Assembly (NCBI GenBank): GCA_963922205.1
Contig: CAWUHX010000158.1
Coordinates: 124,001-188,000 of the forward strand
Source of the DNA: Romanomermis culicivorax
Taxonomy: Eukaryota; Nematoda; Enoplea; Mermithida; Mermithidae
Direction of reading: 5' to 3'
Length of the DNA: 64,000 bases
Shown: positions 11,071 through 23,764 of the stretch, in pieces
How positions within the stretch are numbered: the stretch's first letter is position 1
How the letters are laid out: each line of letters opens with the position of its first letter
Notes under the pieces: generated by a model
Told to the model about the DNA's origin: nothing
The model's input: only the letters and a program-made list of their open reading frames with translations
Database searches by the model: none
Translations under genes and position numbers: made by a program

Positions 11071-11469
11071 TCACACTGTAACGATGATGTTATATTTTAA
11101 AATTTTGATGGCCTTTGGTCCTAAGACCGATTTGTCCCTCCTCAATCTGTGGGGTCGGAGGAAGAAGGTAAAATCGGTAGGAGTAATTGTTGTGCTGTGG
11201 AGGAGAGATAGCCAGGATTCGACCTTAACGCCAGTGCTTCCCTGCGCATGCCTTAAACTTTGAAATGACTCCTCACTCAGGGGCGAGAAGTCCAGAGCAA
11301 GAATACAACTTGCCCAAGAAAAGCCTGACTAAAAATAGTCAGACTAGATAACACATTTTGGACACAAATAAAACGATTTTCTAACTAACTATTTATTTAT
11401 AAACTTACCTCATTTGTTTTGAATGTTTGAAATGTTTCGAATGGTTTGAGGGTTTTGCTCACTAAACTC
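11071..11469. other. No gene recognised
   Basis: Includes a short GC-richer stretch (11110-11290) of unknown origin. No exon borders of the local type were found. Confidence 0.35.
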
Positions 11470-11660
11470 CATTCATTTTGAAATAATCGATGCAGCAGCC
11501 GAAGTTTCGGCGAACGCAGCTTTGCTACAGATCAGGGAATCATTTCCGTTGATCTTGTAAAGAGAAATCATCAAGGACTCTGTATCGTGAAGGAAGAATT
11601 TATTGAATAGAGTCAACGAGCCATCCATTATTTTAAATAAAAGTTTGGCTGCGACCTCAC
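11470..11660 (+). repeat. Dispersed repeat R, copy 1 of 3
   Basis: Shares an extended block with 32900-33095 and 39250-39440, for example tcgatgcag, tcaggaaatca-like and tgtatcgtga segments. One frame reads GLCIVKEEF, similar to CVVKEDL of the A exon at 10025, so it may be a duplicated and decayed exon region. Confidence 0.6.
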
Positions 11661-11735
11661 CGCATCGATCATTTCAGAATGAATGGAGTGTAGTATGCAC
11701 TTCATATCACTCATCATGGTTCAACATCACAGGAA
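11613..11735 (+). pseudogene. Decayed B1-type exon
   Basis: An open 41-codon block, phase 1 to phase 1, encodes EWSVVC and ends with a GTAAAT donor, as in B1 exons. The acceptor (gaatagag) is poor and the expected upstream cysteine is absent. It follows repeat R directly. Confidence 0.4.
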
Positions 11736-13175
11736 GTAAATTTTCTCGGCTATGCTCTGTTTATTCTGTGCATAAGTTGAGCTGTTCCGTATATACAAAT
11801 ATTTTGAATACTTTGATCGAAAATTCCTACAAAATTTGTAAAGGGAGCATTATGTTACTAGAAATTTGCCTGAATAGAAAGAAGTTTAGTGAATGAATTC
11901 TAGTCGGCCCGAAGTAACTATTTTTGAAATCAGTTTCATGAAAATCAGGTACTGTTCGGGAAAACTGACCATGGACTTTTCATGGCGTACAATTTATTGG
12001 TCCTGGATGGCGATGACATATTGTTGAGTGAGTGAAATGTGTAATGTACATTTTTTTTCAGGAATACTTATCAGAATAATTAAAATTGTGAGAAAAATGC
12101 ATGGAATCATATACATACTCAAAAAAAATTGTTTCCTCCCTCGATAAACTGCACCATATTATTCTACATCAATGTTCAGTGGTATATTGATGTTTGATTT
12201 AGACTTTAATAGCATAAAATTACTAGCTCTTTTAATGCAAGAAAGTCATGAAATAGGTTAAAGTTTAACTCAATCACCCATAACTCAGTTAAAAATGAAA
12301 ATAGGTCATATTAAATCATGTTTTTGAAGACTAGATCTATAAATTAACGTCAGTCTCTATGTGTTTTTAAAGCAACGTTTCCCGGATACCATTGTAAAGT
12401 CATTATTTGGATTGAGTTAAACATCTCATCTAGATGGAGTCAAACACGTTTTCCTGTGAGATCATAATTTCCAAAGCCCCAACGTCGATGTGAGCACCAG
12501 TGTCAGACAATTTTTCAATTTCGTTGATATAATTTTTCACGTGAATAATGGGGGAAAAAAGTTACAAGTGCCAATATGAACAGTTAAAACACTTTTGCCA
12601 TTGTAGATTTCGATGATGGTGGAATTGAATGCCGGAAAAATGATACAATCGTTTACCAGAATTATGGTTTTCATGCGAGACATTGCCATGGAAATGAGTT
12701 GCAAAAATATTATGGTGAGTAAGAATCAAATGAGGCTTACAACAGAGTGAAGCGCCTCTTACACTGCAGCATGGCGACAGCGTGTAAACGTACAAAGGTG
12801 AGCTTCTGCTCAAGTCTCTACGTATGAAATCAGCCCCTCCGTGATACAGTGGCACTTTCATGCGTTTTCCTTATACGTGCAATTTCTGGGTTATTAATAT
12901 TAGTGATATCCCGTTGTAGACTTTCTGAGGCCATTTTTAGCCTCTGCCTTGTACATTGCATGATACAAGTGATTGGTTTCAAAAATTTCAGAAAACACTC
13001 TATTTCATCATATTTTAAAATGAAGAGAAGTCTGTTATTATATTATTTTTAAAAAGTAATGAATAATTTTATTAACTATTCCAATTTAACTAGTGCAAAG
13101 GATTCTATCTGAAGACCTCGTCCACATGTTGTAGCCTGTTCATATTATGTTTACTTCTCTGCTTAGATCCGAAGA
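11736..13175. other. Intergenic or intronic, no gene recognised
   Basis: No exon of the local families, no signal-peptide-like first exon and no transposon end could be supported. The 5' end of gene 2 should lie somewhere between 10289 and 16397 but was not found. Confidence 0.35.
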
Positions 13176-13751
13176 TGTCAGCAATATGACTCAAGTCCTA
13201 TCGGCTTGTACTCAATCGACTACTGTAGGTCACTCAAAGGAGCTTCCTATTAGCAATCAACTGAACACAGTGCAACAGTCCTTAAGCAGAAAGAAACACA
13301 ACCTTCAGTCACTAATTAGCAACTGGAAACTCTAACTCTTGCAATCGAAGGGCACTCAGGGTCTCCCCAGATGCCTCCTAAAGGTTTACACAAATACACA
13401 AAACTCACTTCGATAATATCCAAAGGAGCTGGGACCTTACCTTGGCTTGGTTCCCGTGTAAGGCGACTCCCTCCTACTGCTTAATGCACGAGAAATAGTA
13501 ATAATATAAATAATAAATAATTATTATATTAATAATATGCAAATCTGGTGTGGGGCTGTCGACGTTTGCCTTTACTAGGCGAAGCAAAACAATACAATAT
13601 TATAACGGACGCGACTCGCCCAAAACACACCAAAATTGCGAAGGTAAACACGAATAAATGTTTCTTCCTTTTTTGGTGGAATCGTAACTTTGTCGATTCA
13701 CCAATTTTGCATAGATGTGGGATTGCTACTGCCGTAAGCACATCCCCAACA
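13176..13751 (-). mobile_element. LTR-like repeat, inverted copy
   Basis: The minus strand begins TGTTGGGGATGTGC and ends TTGCTGACA, giving TG...CA ends over 576 bp. It closely matches 50677-51242 over most of its length. No clear target duplication flanks it, so it may be one end of a truncated element and not a solo LTR. Confidence 0.65.
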
Positions 13752-16396
13752 TTCATGCAAAAACTATGAAACTTGGTTTCCAATGGACATTGGCCAAAAC
13801 TCCCCTTCCTGAGATGCTTCAAAAATAGACGCCTTTGTTTTGACACTAAAACTAACATGCTCGATTCTCTAAAATGTTGGTGTTGCCAAATCGTGCAAAA
13901 AAGATCCCAATTCTCCTTCCATGTGCTTATTGTCATACAATTTACATTCTCACGCCACACGTCTTAACGTCCCCCTTTTCATAATGATGATGAAAGTTGT
14001 TGGTGCTAAAATGTTGAGCACCAGCTGGTGCAATGTACCAGATGCCCTTGCTATTAAATGAGATGAATCGGCTCAAAAATGAATTCAACTTAACCCTTCA
14101 CAGTATCAGACATAACAAAATATTTGGATGGATTGAACTGACGAAAATAGGTTCTCATCTGTGGAAAGTATTATCAACAAAAGATCTATTTTAAACTTCA
14201 AAATCGACTATCATTTGCACAGTAAAGGCTGAGTATTATAATTTTTGGAAATTTTCCTTCTTATTTTTGCAAGTGTATTGACTATCGTTTTTGAAATCAT
14301 ACATTTTAACCTTAAATTTTTTTAGCATGAGAAACACAGTTCTTGATGCCTGTATAAGCTATAATATTCCATTAAAATACTATCTAAAATTTTAATATTC
14401 ATCCAATTTCGAAAAACCACAATGAAATTCCGGAAAACATTTATGGTTAAACACTCGATAAAAAATAGGATTAGACTTTAGTTTACTGCATTCACAATTC
14501 GTTAAAATTGTTCTCACCCTATTTTTCATTCATTCACATAAGTGAGACAAAAGGAACTGTCAGAGAAAACAATTTTACAATTAAAAAAGAAATTGAATGC
14601 TGCAAGAATTCAAACATCTCCATAGTATTGTTCAGAAAGTTGATTTTTTGTCTCATTTTTGGCTGCAAAGTTCTTATTAAGAACTTGTAATGATTGACTG
14701 TGTCTATACTTTATTGCTAAGGCATAAATTCTTAGTCGGGCAATTGTGCGACAATGTCAATTTTTGTATTTGAATCAAATTGCTATAGTAATATGTTCCG
14801 TTGCAATTTTTAAAACCTACTAAGAAGGTAAAATCAATATTGGCACATCCGCTGATTATAGAAGTTTCAACATGTAACTTCCTCATCAACCTAGTAAAAT
14901 AGAACAATAGAATACAGGCTTTACTTTTCAATGACGCTTTGCACAGGCGAAAATCAATAAAAAAACATAAACGAGCACATGAGAGAATAATAATAAAAAT
15001 TCACCAACTAACTCACAAAATCGTATTCCACAGTAACCGTCAAGTTGGGTCAAGCGCAACATGGTGTGGCAATTTGTACCTACAGGCGTCTTATCAAAAG
15101 TGACACGAGTGTGTCAGATTTCACACTACAAGAATAAACCCGCGTTGGAGCCCAATACGAGCAGTCAATTTTGCGTCTACAAATAAAGGAAATTTAGGCT
15201 TTTGACAACTGAAAAAATTTGTGCCGATTGGGACAGACACGCAATATTTTTTGTACCATTCTGAATTCTGTCGTACCACAACCCGTTTTGTGTCGAAAAA
15301 CACTGATTCAAGTCAAGTATCAGATTGACAACAATTCGGTGAGACTACATAAATCCTAAAGTTTGATGCCGAACATTGATCTCAATGCATTGAAATATGG
15401 GAAAGAATCGTTCCCTTGCTAAAAAATAGAATGAATGAAAAAAGAACAAAGAATTGCGTTTGTATTGCAACACAGATTGATTTGAAGAAAGCACATTTTG
15501 TAATTATGATTGTGATTGTTGAACATTGGGCACTGACGATAATATTCATAATATGCGGCAATTAGAAAAACCAGTTTGATTGATTCCGAAATATTCACGT
15601 GTTCCAAGAGCTGTTTAGCCAGTTAAAAATATTGGAAATAGTAGCTTATTCAAAAATTTTGATTACTATTCGTATGAATTCATGACCGTAAGAGTGTTTT
15701 GATTGTGTATAAAATCGTGATAACATGATACATTTAAAAAGACTCCAAAAAAAACAAAATCACTAAACTTCTAAAACAACCCTCACAAAAAATCCTGGAA
15801 AAAACCTCACACTAATCCTAAACCTGTGAATAAACCCCTAAATTTGTGGTTTTTCTCCTCGGTTAACAATATTAGAGAGAATGGAAACCAAAAAATGTGT
15901 TGGGAAAGTAAAGGTGGTCCACTGATAGGTATCTATGCGCAGTTCGATTTTGACGTAGATTCCACAATTTTTGAGATTTGACCAGTCGCATCATTTCGCG
16001 ATGATAGCAAAATAATACATTATCCATTGTGTAGATGAGAGTTAATCTTTTGTGAAAGATTCTTGTAGAACGATACGAATTTTCAGCAAAATTGACTATC
16101 GAATTATCTTGCCTTTTACATTACGAACTGATCTAGTTCCAATTAGAAACTTGTGACATTTACGAATGATAGTACCACTTTTTTACTTCTTAGTATACAT
16201 ATATACTGAGTGAAACAGTCATTTTTGAACAAAAATGATCGAAAATCCGTGCTTGTAACCGCAAAATACTAAATGTTTCAATCATTTTTATGATTTTCGA
16301 GCCAAACGTTTTGGACTTCATTATCTTTCTCAAATATTTGGCAACCATCTGATAAATAATAATGTAAAGTTGTAACTTCGATTTCTCACACCTTAG
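13752..16396. other. Long AT-rich stretch without a supported gene
   Basis: Scanned on the plus strand for AG/GT-bounded cysteine exons; none convincing. ORFs of 60-75 codons occur on both strands at chance level. Confidence 0.35.
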
Positions 16397-16528
16397 GAAA
16401 ATACGGACGTAGAGGCTGTTTCACCTCCGATGGTAAACGAGTTGTCAGGATGAAATCAGCTCGTGATGGACGCCATTTTAGTGAATGGATGGCATGCTCT
16501 ATGGACACAAGAAAATTTGATATCATAA
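16397..16528 (+). CDS. Gene 2, B1-type exon
   Basis: A 44-codon exon after acceptor tcacaccttag with donor GTATGT, phase 1 at both ends. It encodes GCFTSDGKR, then EWMAC, and ends KFDII. EWMAC with a KFD-type end matches EWKFC...KFDVT in the 41217 exon. It is the first visible exon of gene 2. Confidence 0.75.
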
Positions 16529-17738
16529 GTATGTGCAACAGATTCAAAATCAACACTAATGAGACAATCCAGTTTTTGCGTGTCCAGTCAATTCCTTGAA
16601 CAAGTTTTATACCAAAACTTTACAAGTAATATGACCGGAATAATTAAATTCGAATTTGAATTTTCGCTTTTAAATTCCTTGTATGCATGATTAGCGATTC
16701 AGCTGCTAGGTTAACCTGACGGAGACAAACCAGATTTCATTCATATACTACATAGAAATCCGAAAAATAGTCTAGCTATAGTCTATTTTTCATAATATGA
16801 TTGTAAGCGAAAAACCGTCGAATAAAAGAGCGCCTTCAAAATTTTTTGCAGAAAGCTTTTACTGTAGGAGCTTTTACTCAAAAAGTTGTAGGGGTTATTT
16901 GAGTAGACGCTTATACTTTTCAGTCCTATCGAATATGAAATGGCAGAAATATGAAATAGTACTTGCTTTCCACTTTTTAATTGACGAGCATTCTAAGAAA
17001 AACAGATTGTAGAAAGCTTGTTGTACCTCGCCAGTCAGGCTAGAGTGCTCGGGTTTTGCTCATAAGATTACATATTTAATCTTGCTCCCGATTTGGAAAT
17101 TTCAAATTTATAGTGACAGTCTACTGTGAGCTATGTTATTCATATACAGAATAAATGGTGAACGTCTTGATTGTGACAAAATGAAAACGGTTAATTTTGA
17201 TGATCAAAAGCAAAAATTCCGTTCCTGGCACACATGGAATTTTCTAAAATTTTCAAGCTTTTTGATAGAGTGTTGCAGAACTACGTATAATTAGTTGTAA
17301 AAACAACTTGCAAACAATTTTCATGGCTAAGGAGCCGTTTGAACATTGTTCTTCATAAGTGAACTTGACTTTTCCAGTTTTTTTTTTGAATATGTCTGAA
17401 AAAACTATCAGGAATAACAAAAATTTTGTTTTTGTTTTTTCTTTAAATTAATCTGAAATTTTCATTATCATTTTTGATTTTTCATTTTTCGTGGTATAGT
17501 CAAACACTTTCCGGTTGAAGCTGACCCACTGAAAGTACCGAATTATCTAGGGAACGCTGGAAATAAGGTTTTGGAAATTTGAATAAATGACATCAAATTC
17601 TAGCACTATTTCGCAAACTGGCACGCTTATTTATACTCAATATACATTGTATTTCACGGCGTTCAAGTCTACAGTCAGTGACTGCAAATTTACCACATTC
17701 CTTGTGATATTGATTTTTACTAGTTATGTTTTTTCCAG

Positions 17739-17816
17739 TCTGCCGTTGGCGAAATCGATGCATGACCAAAGAAAATTTCTTCAAAAAACTATCAAAATTA
17801 CAGGATGTGGGCTCAA
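17739..17816 (+). CDS. Gene 2, A-type exon (C-x5-C)
   Basis: A 26-codon exon, acceptor gttttttccag, donor GTAAGT, phase 1-1. It encodes CRWRNRC directly after the split codon, then a basic helix-like tail. CRVNDVC at 45603 is the closest relative in spacing. Confidence 0.72.
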
Positions 17817-18690
17817 GTAAGTCTTTTTGCGCAGCTGGATTTTTTAGGACAATATCGACTTTGAGTTACATCGCGGGAGACTATGAGACAGCTTCCGCAT
17901 TTGTATGCATGTTTAACGTGGTTTGAGTTGCCAACTTTGAGCACTTTCAATATTGTTGGGGTGCGAGGTTAATCACTCATCAGCAAGAAGACGTGGGAGG
18001 CCAACCACACTTCATATAACCCCTCATAACACCACCAAAAATTTCAGCGAGAAGTTTCACATTGTCTGGTCAAAATTAATTATATGTCGGATAAAAATGA
18101 AATATTTTGTGTAGTTTTGCACGGCAATATTGATTCTCTAACAAAATCAAGCTCCAAGTACTTACGGTAATCCAAAGCTTGACACTTTTAACCTTTCAGC
18201 ATCTTTTGATCTGTGAAGAAATTGAGTACAAAGAACACTCCACAATGGTTCACTTTCCGCGAAAAATTAAAGCGTGAAAAAATGAAGAAAAGGGCATCCA
18301 AAGAATCAATTTAGTTGTTGTTCACTGAGCGTCTTCAATCTATACAAGTATAAATTCTGAAATCATGATTGATGTAGCACATCCGATAGACCACAGAAAT
18401 CTGAATTATGTTACACTGATCATTTTCACTCAGGCTTTCTTCGCATTCAGATAGATTTGCACGAAGGTGATACACAATCGGAAAAGTTTACGTATTCCTT
18501 ATCTTAGAAAGTGTAACAATTAACGGATATTTTGGACTGGAATATAACATTCCATAAAAGCTAGCTGACATAAGATAAATTTCTTGCAAGAAGGCAGTCT
18601 GAGATCTTGAACTTCAACAAAGATCAGGCCTGTGCACTACGAGTAAAAAGGACTTAGAGACACTACAGCAGTACACAAAATTATGGATCT
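17817..18690. other. Intron, nothing recognised
   Basis: AT-rich sequence between the A exon and the foldback element. No additional exon was supported. Confidence 0.4.
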
Positions 18691-19865
18691 ATTCCCAATT
18701 GAGCGATTCTCAAGTGAGCGATTCCCAAGTAAGCGAATTCCCAATTGAGCAATTCCCATGTGAGCGAAGTTCCAAGTGGGGGAATTCCCAAGTGAGCGAA
18801 TTCTTAATTGGGCGATTCCAAACGAGCGATCGCGAATGTAATAATACTTTCCTCATATTTTCCTTCTTTACCTTATGTTTTTATTTGTATGTATTTCTTT
18901 ATTCTTTCGTTTTCTGGGTGTATTGCTTATATTTTCGTTTATGTATGTTTTAACGTTTTCATTTTTTGTCTGCACTTTCGTTCATTTTCGTTTCTCTTGT
19001 CATGTACTTCTTTTTTTTACCCATGAAAAAACACATTAAAAGTTGTCATTTTAAATAGCCGCAGTCTCCTGTATAATTCTTGTATAGTTCGACATGATTG
19101 AGTCCTTCATCGTTGTACGTGTGAACACCTTCATAAAAAAGATATACAAAAGAATGCTCAAGAGACAGGAAACGTCAACAAAGATGAAGACACTAAAAAT
19201 AAGTGGAAATAGGTGGAAAACCTTTAGCAAAAAAAGTGACAAGAAAGGAGAAGCAACATAGAGAAAGCAGCAAGAAAGAAAGAAAAATCATGTTAAAAAA
19301 GGAGAAAAAAAAGAATCAGGGGAGGTTAAAAGCAAAAAACTAATATGAAAAGTGATGAAGAAAAAATCACAAGGGATAAAATTATATAGGAAATAGAGCG
19401 TGCCGAATTGTATACGAATTATACGGGAAACAATGCTTATTGAAAATGACCACTTGTAATTTGTTGTTTCATGAGCAAAAATGAAAAAAGTAGATGAAAA
19501 GAAAAACGAAAATGAAAGAAAGCAGAGACAAAAGATGAACACGTACAACATACATAAACGAAAACATTAAAAATACACACAAAAAACGAAAGAAAAAAAA
19601 ATACGCACAAAGAAAAATATAAGATATGCAAAGAAAACGTGAGGAAAGTTTTAGTACATTCTCGATCGCTCGTTTGGAATCGCCCAATTGGAAATTCGCT
19701 CATTTGCGAATTTGCTCAATTGGGAATCGCTCGCATGAGAATCGCTCTATTGGGCATTTACTCATTTCGTAATTCGCTCAATTGGGAATCACTCACATGA
19801 GAATCGCTCAATTGGAAATTCGCTCACTTGGAAATTCGCTCGCTTGAGAATCGCTCACATGGGAA
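18691..19865. mobile_element. Foldback element with iterated termini
   Basis: The left end has about eight units of the form gagcgattcccaattg (spacing 14-18 bp). The right end, to 19865, has about eleven as reverse complement, such as caattgggaatcgctc. Inside, a T-rich arm (18840-19090) mirrors an A-rich arm (19240-19650). No transposase is visible. It lies in the gene 2 intron between 17816 and 20409. Confidence 0.8.
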
Positions 19866-20408
19866 AACCCCAAAATTATCTGCCTAGTACCTGTTTGACT
19901 ATCTTTTAAACTTTTCCAATTACTGAGACTACAACTGTAGACCAAATTTATGCATGTTTTTGTTTGAATACTGCTCGTGAGCAAGAATTATTGTTATTAA
20001 ACTCCTATGCCTATAGGCTGTCGAATGCCCTATAGCATGTGAATATTCGGAATTTGATTTGCTCAGAAGCTTCCCTCTTCACTGCAGGCGTTAGACTATA
20101 ACATCAAAAAACCAAAGTCTGGCTTATGTATACCACTTGCATTCTGATTTTTTCGGTAGTTTTTGCATTTTGGCGAAGCTAGAAAATAAATGGACTGTAA
20201 ACTTTGTCGAAGCTCTAGTACCCTTCTACTCGGTGGAATACCTATCTCATTGGTTAAAATCTTTCCAACGATAAACTTTCCAATTAAACATTTCCATGGT
20301 CCGCAGTATACACACGGTTTTGACACTAACTTGAAAGAACATTTGCAAAAATGATGTGAAAGCCAATTTAACAATGTTGATCACAGTAAACTCAAATATT
20401 CCATGCAG

Positions 20409-20537
20409 GTTTGAGTTTCGAAATGTCGTGCCAGGAAATACTCGAAGAGGCGTTTAAAAAACAAGAAAAAGTTCCAATGAAATATTTGAATGGGGTCTTT
20501 GGTGAAGAAGAGTGTAATTTCGAGAATGTGATATCAG
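20409..20537 (+). CDS. Gene 2, C-type exon
   Basis: A 43-codon exon, acceptor attccatgcag, donor GTTAGT, phase 1-1. It encodes MSCQEILEEAF and later EEECNFENV, fitting C...C-[DN]-F. Its first half is close to SCSDILNDEA in the 42267 exon. Confidence 0.75.
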
Positions 20538-21169
20538 GTTAGTTTTACTTTTTATTTAGTTGTTCTAGCTCCTAAATCCCAATTACAAATAAGACAGAAA
20601 AAATTCTTGGTATCAACTGACCCATACAATACACCCAGAGAGCAAAACGTTTGAAAAATGTTCGCGAGCATTTGTACCAAAGACGAATGTTATTTCGGGG
20701 TCAGGTTAATTCTGGTATCAACATGCACTATGTCTCGAGGGTTAATTTCTGTTTCCGGTCTCAGACCACACCATGCTGTTTTTTTGTCAGTTTTATGCGT
20801 AAAGTTTGGTCCCCACTCTGGTTTCAGACCAGGGTAAAAGATGGTCTAAACAGCATTGCGTGTACGTTTCTCGACCGGTTTGAGGGTTGATGTTGACAGT
20901 ACTGCTGATTTTTAGCAATTTTACCACACTAAGGTTGTAATTTAGAGTCCGAGAATTTTGGATTATTTTATTTCATTTTCAATTTTTTCTCTTACTAGTT
21001 ACAAATTCCGACAGTTGAATAGTAATTACAAATGTTGCGCGTAATGTTTCAAATATTTGAAACTACACATTTACAGTAAGAGCTACGCATAGTTGCACTT
21101 GAACTATAAGACCCGTGGCGACAAAGTTTTTCACAATATCCCCGGTCATTCTTGTTGTACATGTTACAG
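20538..21169. other. Intron, no gene recognised
   Basis: 20690-20890 shares scattered ggtctcagacc-type words with 25130-25490, suggesting two copies of a degenerate dispersed repeat. Confidence 0.35.
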
Positions 21170-21330
21170 AATCGTCCGTTCATTGCAAGAATATTCAGAG
21201 TAACATTTGGCTAACAAAATTTTTCCTTTTTGTCACTGATGCTCGGTTTGTTTTGATAAGAAATGGCTTGTGCCCCTACGGAGTCGAATTCATATTGCTT
21301 CACAAAACGATTTCAGTAGTAATTTTTTGA
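21170..21330 (+). pseudogene. Possible B2-type exon with stop
   Basis: It follows the acceptor catgttacag with a phase-1 start and encodes VHCKNIQS and, 28 residues on, GLCPYGVEF. It sits where the module order predicts a B2 exon after the C exon at 20409. No phase-1 donor precedes the TGA at 21328-21330, so it is either decayed or an alternative terminal exon. Confidence 0.3.
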
Positions 21331-21929
21331 TGTTGAATGTTTTCAATCTTTTGCAGCAAGTCTGTAACTGACAGGAAAAATAATATTTGGTAGTAGGCTG
21401 GCTTTTTTGGATTGGATTATCATAGATGGCGCGATAGCGTCAACCTATAATATACTTGGCCCTCAAAATTCATGTCCCCCCACCCTAGAGCCAAAACTGT
21501 AAGAGCCAGAACCTTCGAGTTTTTTTCATAATTTCGGGCCTAGGGGCAAACTATGGGGTGCCTTTTGTCATTTCGCCTCTATCTGCAAGTGGTGCTCCGT
21601 TGGGCCCCAAAAGCATGCAAAAACGCACTTTTTAAGGTCCCCCAGTTCCACCATGCCCAGCAACGGGTGTGCCATATCCATGCTCCATACTCGGGCCTAA
21701 GCATCTTGGGCGTGCAATCTCAAATGCGGTTTTTTATTTTTTTTAATATGGCCTCTATTCAATTATATGATTGTCCTAAGTCCCGAGAAACGCGAAATTT
21801 GACAATTTTGTAATATAAACTTGTGGCTTCAAAAAAATAATTTTTTGCGGCATTATGCACCACAGTGCCCGAATTTTTTGCAGTTTCAATTGAACCAGTA
21901 AGGTTATTGGGATTTTTTGGTTTAAGGGT

Positions 21930-22560
21930 TTTCGACAGAAGCGAATTCAATAGACGCAGTCACTTTACACAAAAAATCATCAGTGCTGTAAATGAGGGTA
22001 CTCCTGTGGATTTGTTGAAGTAAGTGATTTTCGACCATTGGGAATTCGATGGATGCAGTCACTTTACACGAAAAATTATTCCGGGTGTAAACAAGCATGT
22101 TTTCGAAATTTTTGGCGGAAGGGGTTTACGACTGTGGGAAATACATGGCATGCGTCACTTTACACAAAAAGATCATCTTGGGTGTAAACAAGCGTATTTC
22201 CGTGACTTTTGGTGGAAGGGGTTTTCGACCGGAGCCAATTCAATGAATGCGGTCACTTGACACAAAAAAATTATCCCGGGTGTAAACAGGCGCATTTTTT
22301 GTAGACGGGGTTTTCGACCACGGGGAATATATTGAAAGCGATCACTTTATACACAAAATTATATTGAGTATATACAAATGTATTTCTGCGATTTTTGGCA
22401 GGAAAGGTTTCTGACCACGAGGAATTCAATGGACACAGTCACTTCACACAAAAAATTGTTCTGTGTGTAAACAAAGGTATTTCTGCAATTTTTTGGGTTG
22501 ACGGGTTATTGATCGCGGGGGAATTCAATGGAAATGGTCATTTTACACTATGTTCACAAC
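21930..22560 (+). repeat. Satellite of about 97 bp, seven units
   Basis: The core cagtcactttacacaaaaa recurs at about 21957, 22056, 22150, 22251, 22339, 22436 and 22535. Each core is followed by gggtgtaaacaagc-like and ggggttttcgacc-like blocks. Units have diverged, so the array is old. Confidence 0.85.
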
Positions 22561-22727
22561 GTGTTTCAAGTTCTATGCAGTTTACACATCTTTTACTTTT
22601 ACCGAAAGTGAGAATTTCTAGCTTTAAGGTTTTTTATTGTTACTTTGATTTGAAGATTACCAAATTTAAAACTTCAATGTGCTTCTACGAAGGTTTTTAT
22701 ACACAAGGCCCACTAAAAAGCGATGGA

Positions 22728-23508
22728 TTAGTTTACTAGAAAATTCCCCGATGGGGCAGAAAAAAGAAGAATATATTTGCATGGATAGTTTTCAAGCTAG
22801 AAAAAGAAGTGCACTAGATTTTGAGAACTTGGGTTAAAGTTGGAAAAAATTCACTTTCGTTATATTGAAATATCATTCTTTCTCAGAAGAATTTTCCATG
22901 TCTGTGAAAAAATATATTCTGCAGCTGAGTGCATCAACACACTTTCCAATCAAACATGTGCATCTCCGGAATTTGGAGGAGGGTACAAGGGTGGACCTTG
23001 GTTTTTTGGAATTTTTTGAGACAAAAATTTTCAAAATTTCAAAAAAATTGACAAAAAACTTGTTTTTTCATGGCAAACTTTCCAGTTTCAAAACCCTTGG
23101 AATAGTTTGTACCCTCATGTCCGCCCCACACATGTGTGCTTATAACGGTGTTGAACTTTTTTACTGAATTTGGCGTCAACGAAAGGAATCAACTGTCGGA
23201 AAGTGGCACATAAAATCCCACTCAGCTTTTTTAGAAAAGGCTACAGCCAAAGTCTTCTTAAAACTAAATAGATTGTGCAACATATGTTTAATTTACTCGT
23301 TTTATATAACATATCGTATTGAATTCACTCCGTAAGTTCTACTGATTACAAGCTAAAACAAATTTATTCTCCTCTATTTAAATATTCAACAAAATACATC
23401 ATTCACAGTTTTTGGATTTAAACTGAAATTTGCAGAAAGAGGACTGAGTTTGCAAAAAGAGGATATTTCTTTTTTCTGCCCCATCGAGGCATTTTCTAAT
23501 AAACTAGT
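22728..23508. mobile_element. TIR element of about 780 bp
   Basis: The left end ATTAGTTTACTAGAAAAT, followed by ccccgatggggcag, is mirrored at 23475-23508 (ctgccccatcgaggcatttt...). No transposase frame. A partial copy of the left half lies at 46112-46325. It behaves as a non-autonomous DNA transposon in a gene 2 intron. Confidence 0.7.
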
Positions 23509-23556
23509 ACAGATTCATTGGCGTTTGTTTTCTCATAAGAAGAACTGATTCAGCAG

Positions 23557-23764
23557 CGTGTGTAGTACAGACATGCACGGCAAAAATTTTCCAGGGGGGA
23601 GGGTCCGTCGACTGTTTATCCAGGGACTATGGGGAATGGGTGAACAAAAAGCCGAAAAAAATTCTGAAAGCTTGATTTTCATACAAAATATGCACAAAAA
23701 TCATCAAAAAAGCTGTATTGAAAAACGTGTGTAGTACAGACATGCACGGCAAAAATTTTCAGCA
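23557..23764 (+). repeat. Direct 35-bp repeat, two copies
   Basis: cgtgtgtagtacagacatgc with the following cacggcaaaaattttc occurs at about 23557 and 23726, separated by 170 bp. Confidence 0.75.

Noticed and set aside
13529-13960. 143-codon minus-strand frame
   Set aside because: Its 3' part lies in the LTR-like repeat and the rest shows no retroviral or host domain.
21930-22560. CRISPR-like spacing of repeats
   Set aside because: Units are contiguous, diverged satellite units without unique spacers, in eukaryotic DNA.
22024-22739. Frames through the satellite region
   Set aside because: They follow from the 97-bp tandem repeat and change frame between units.
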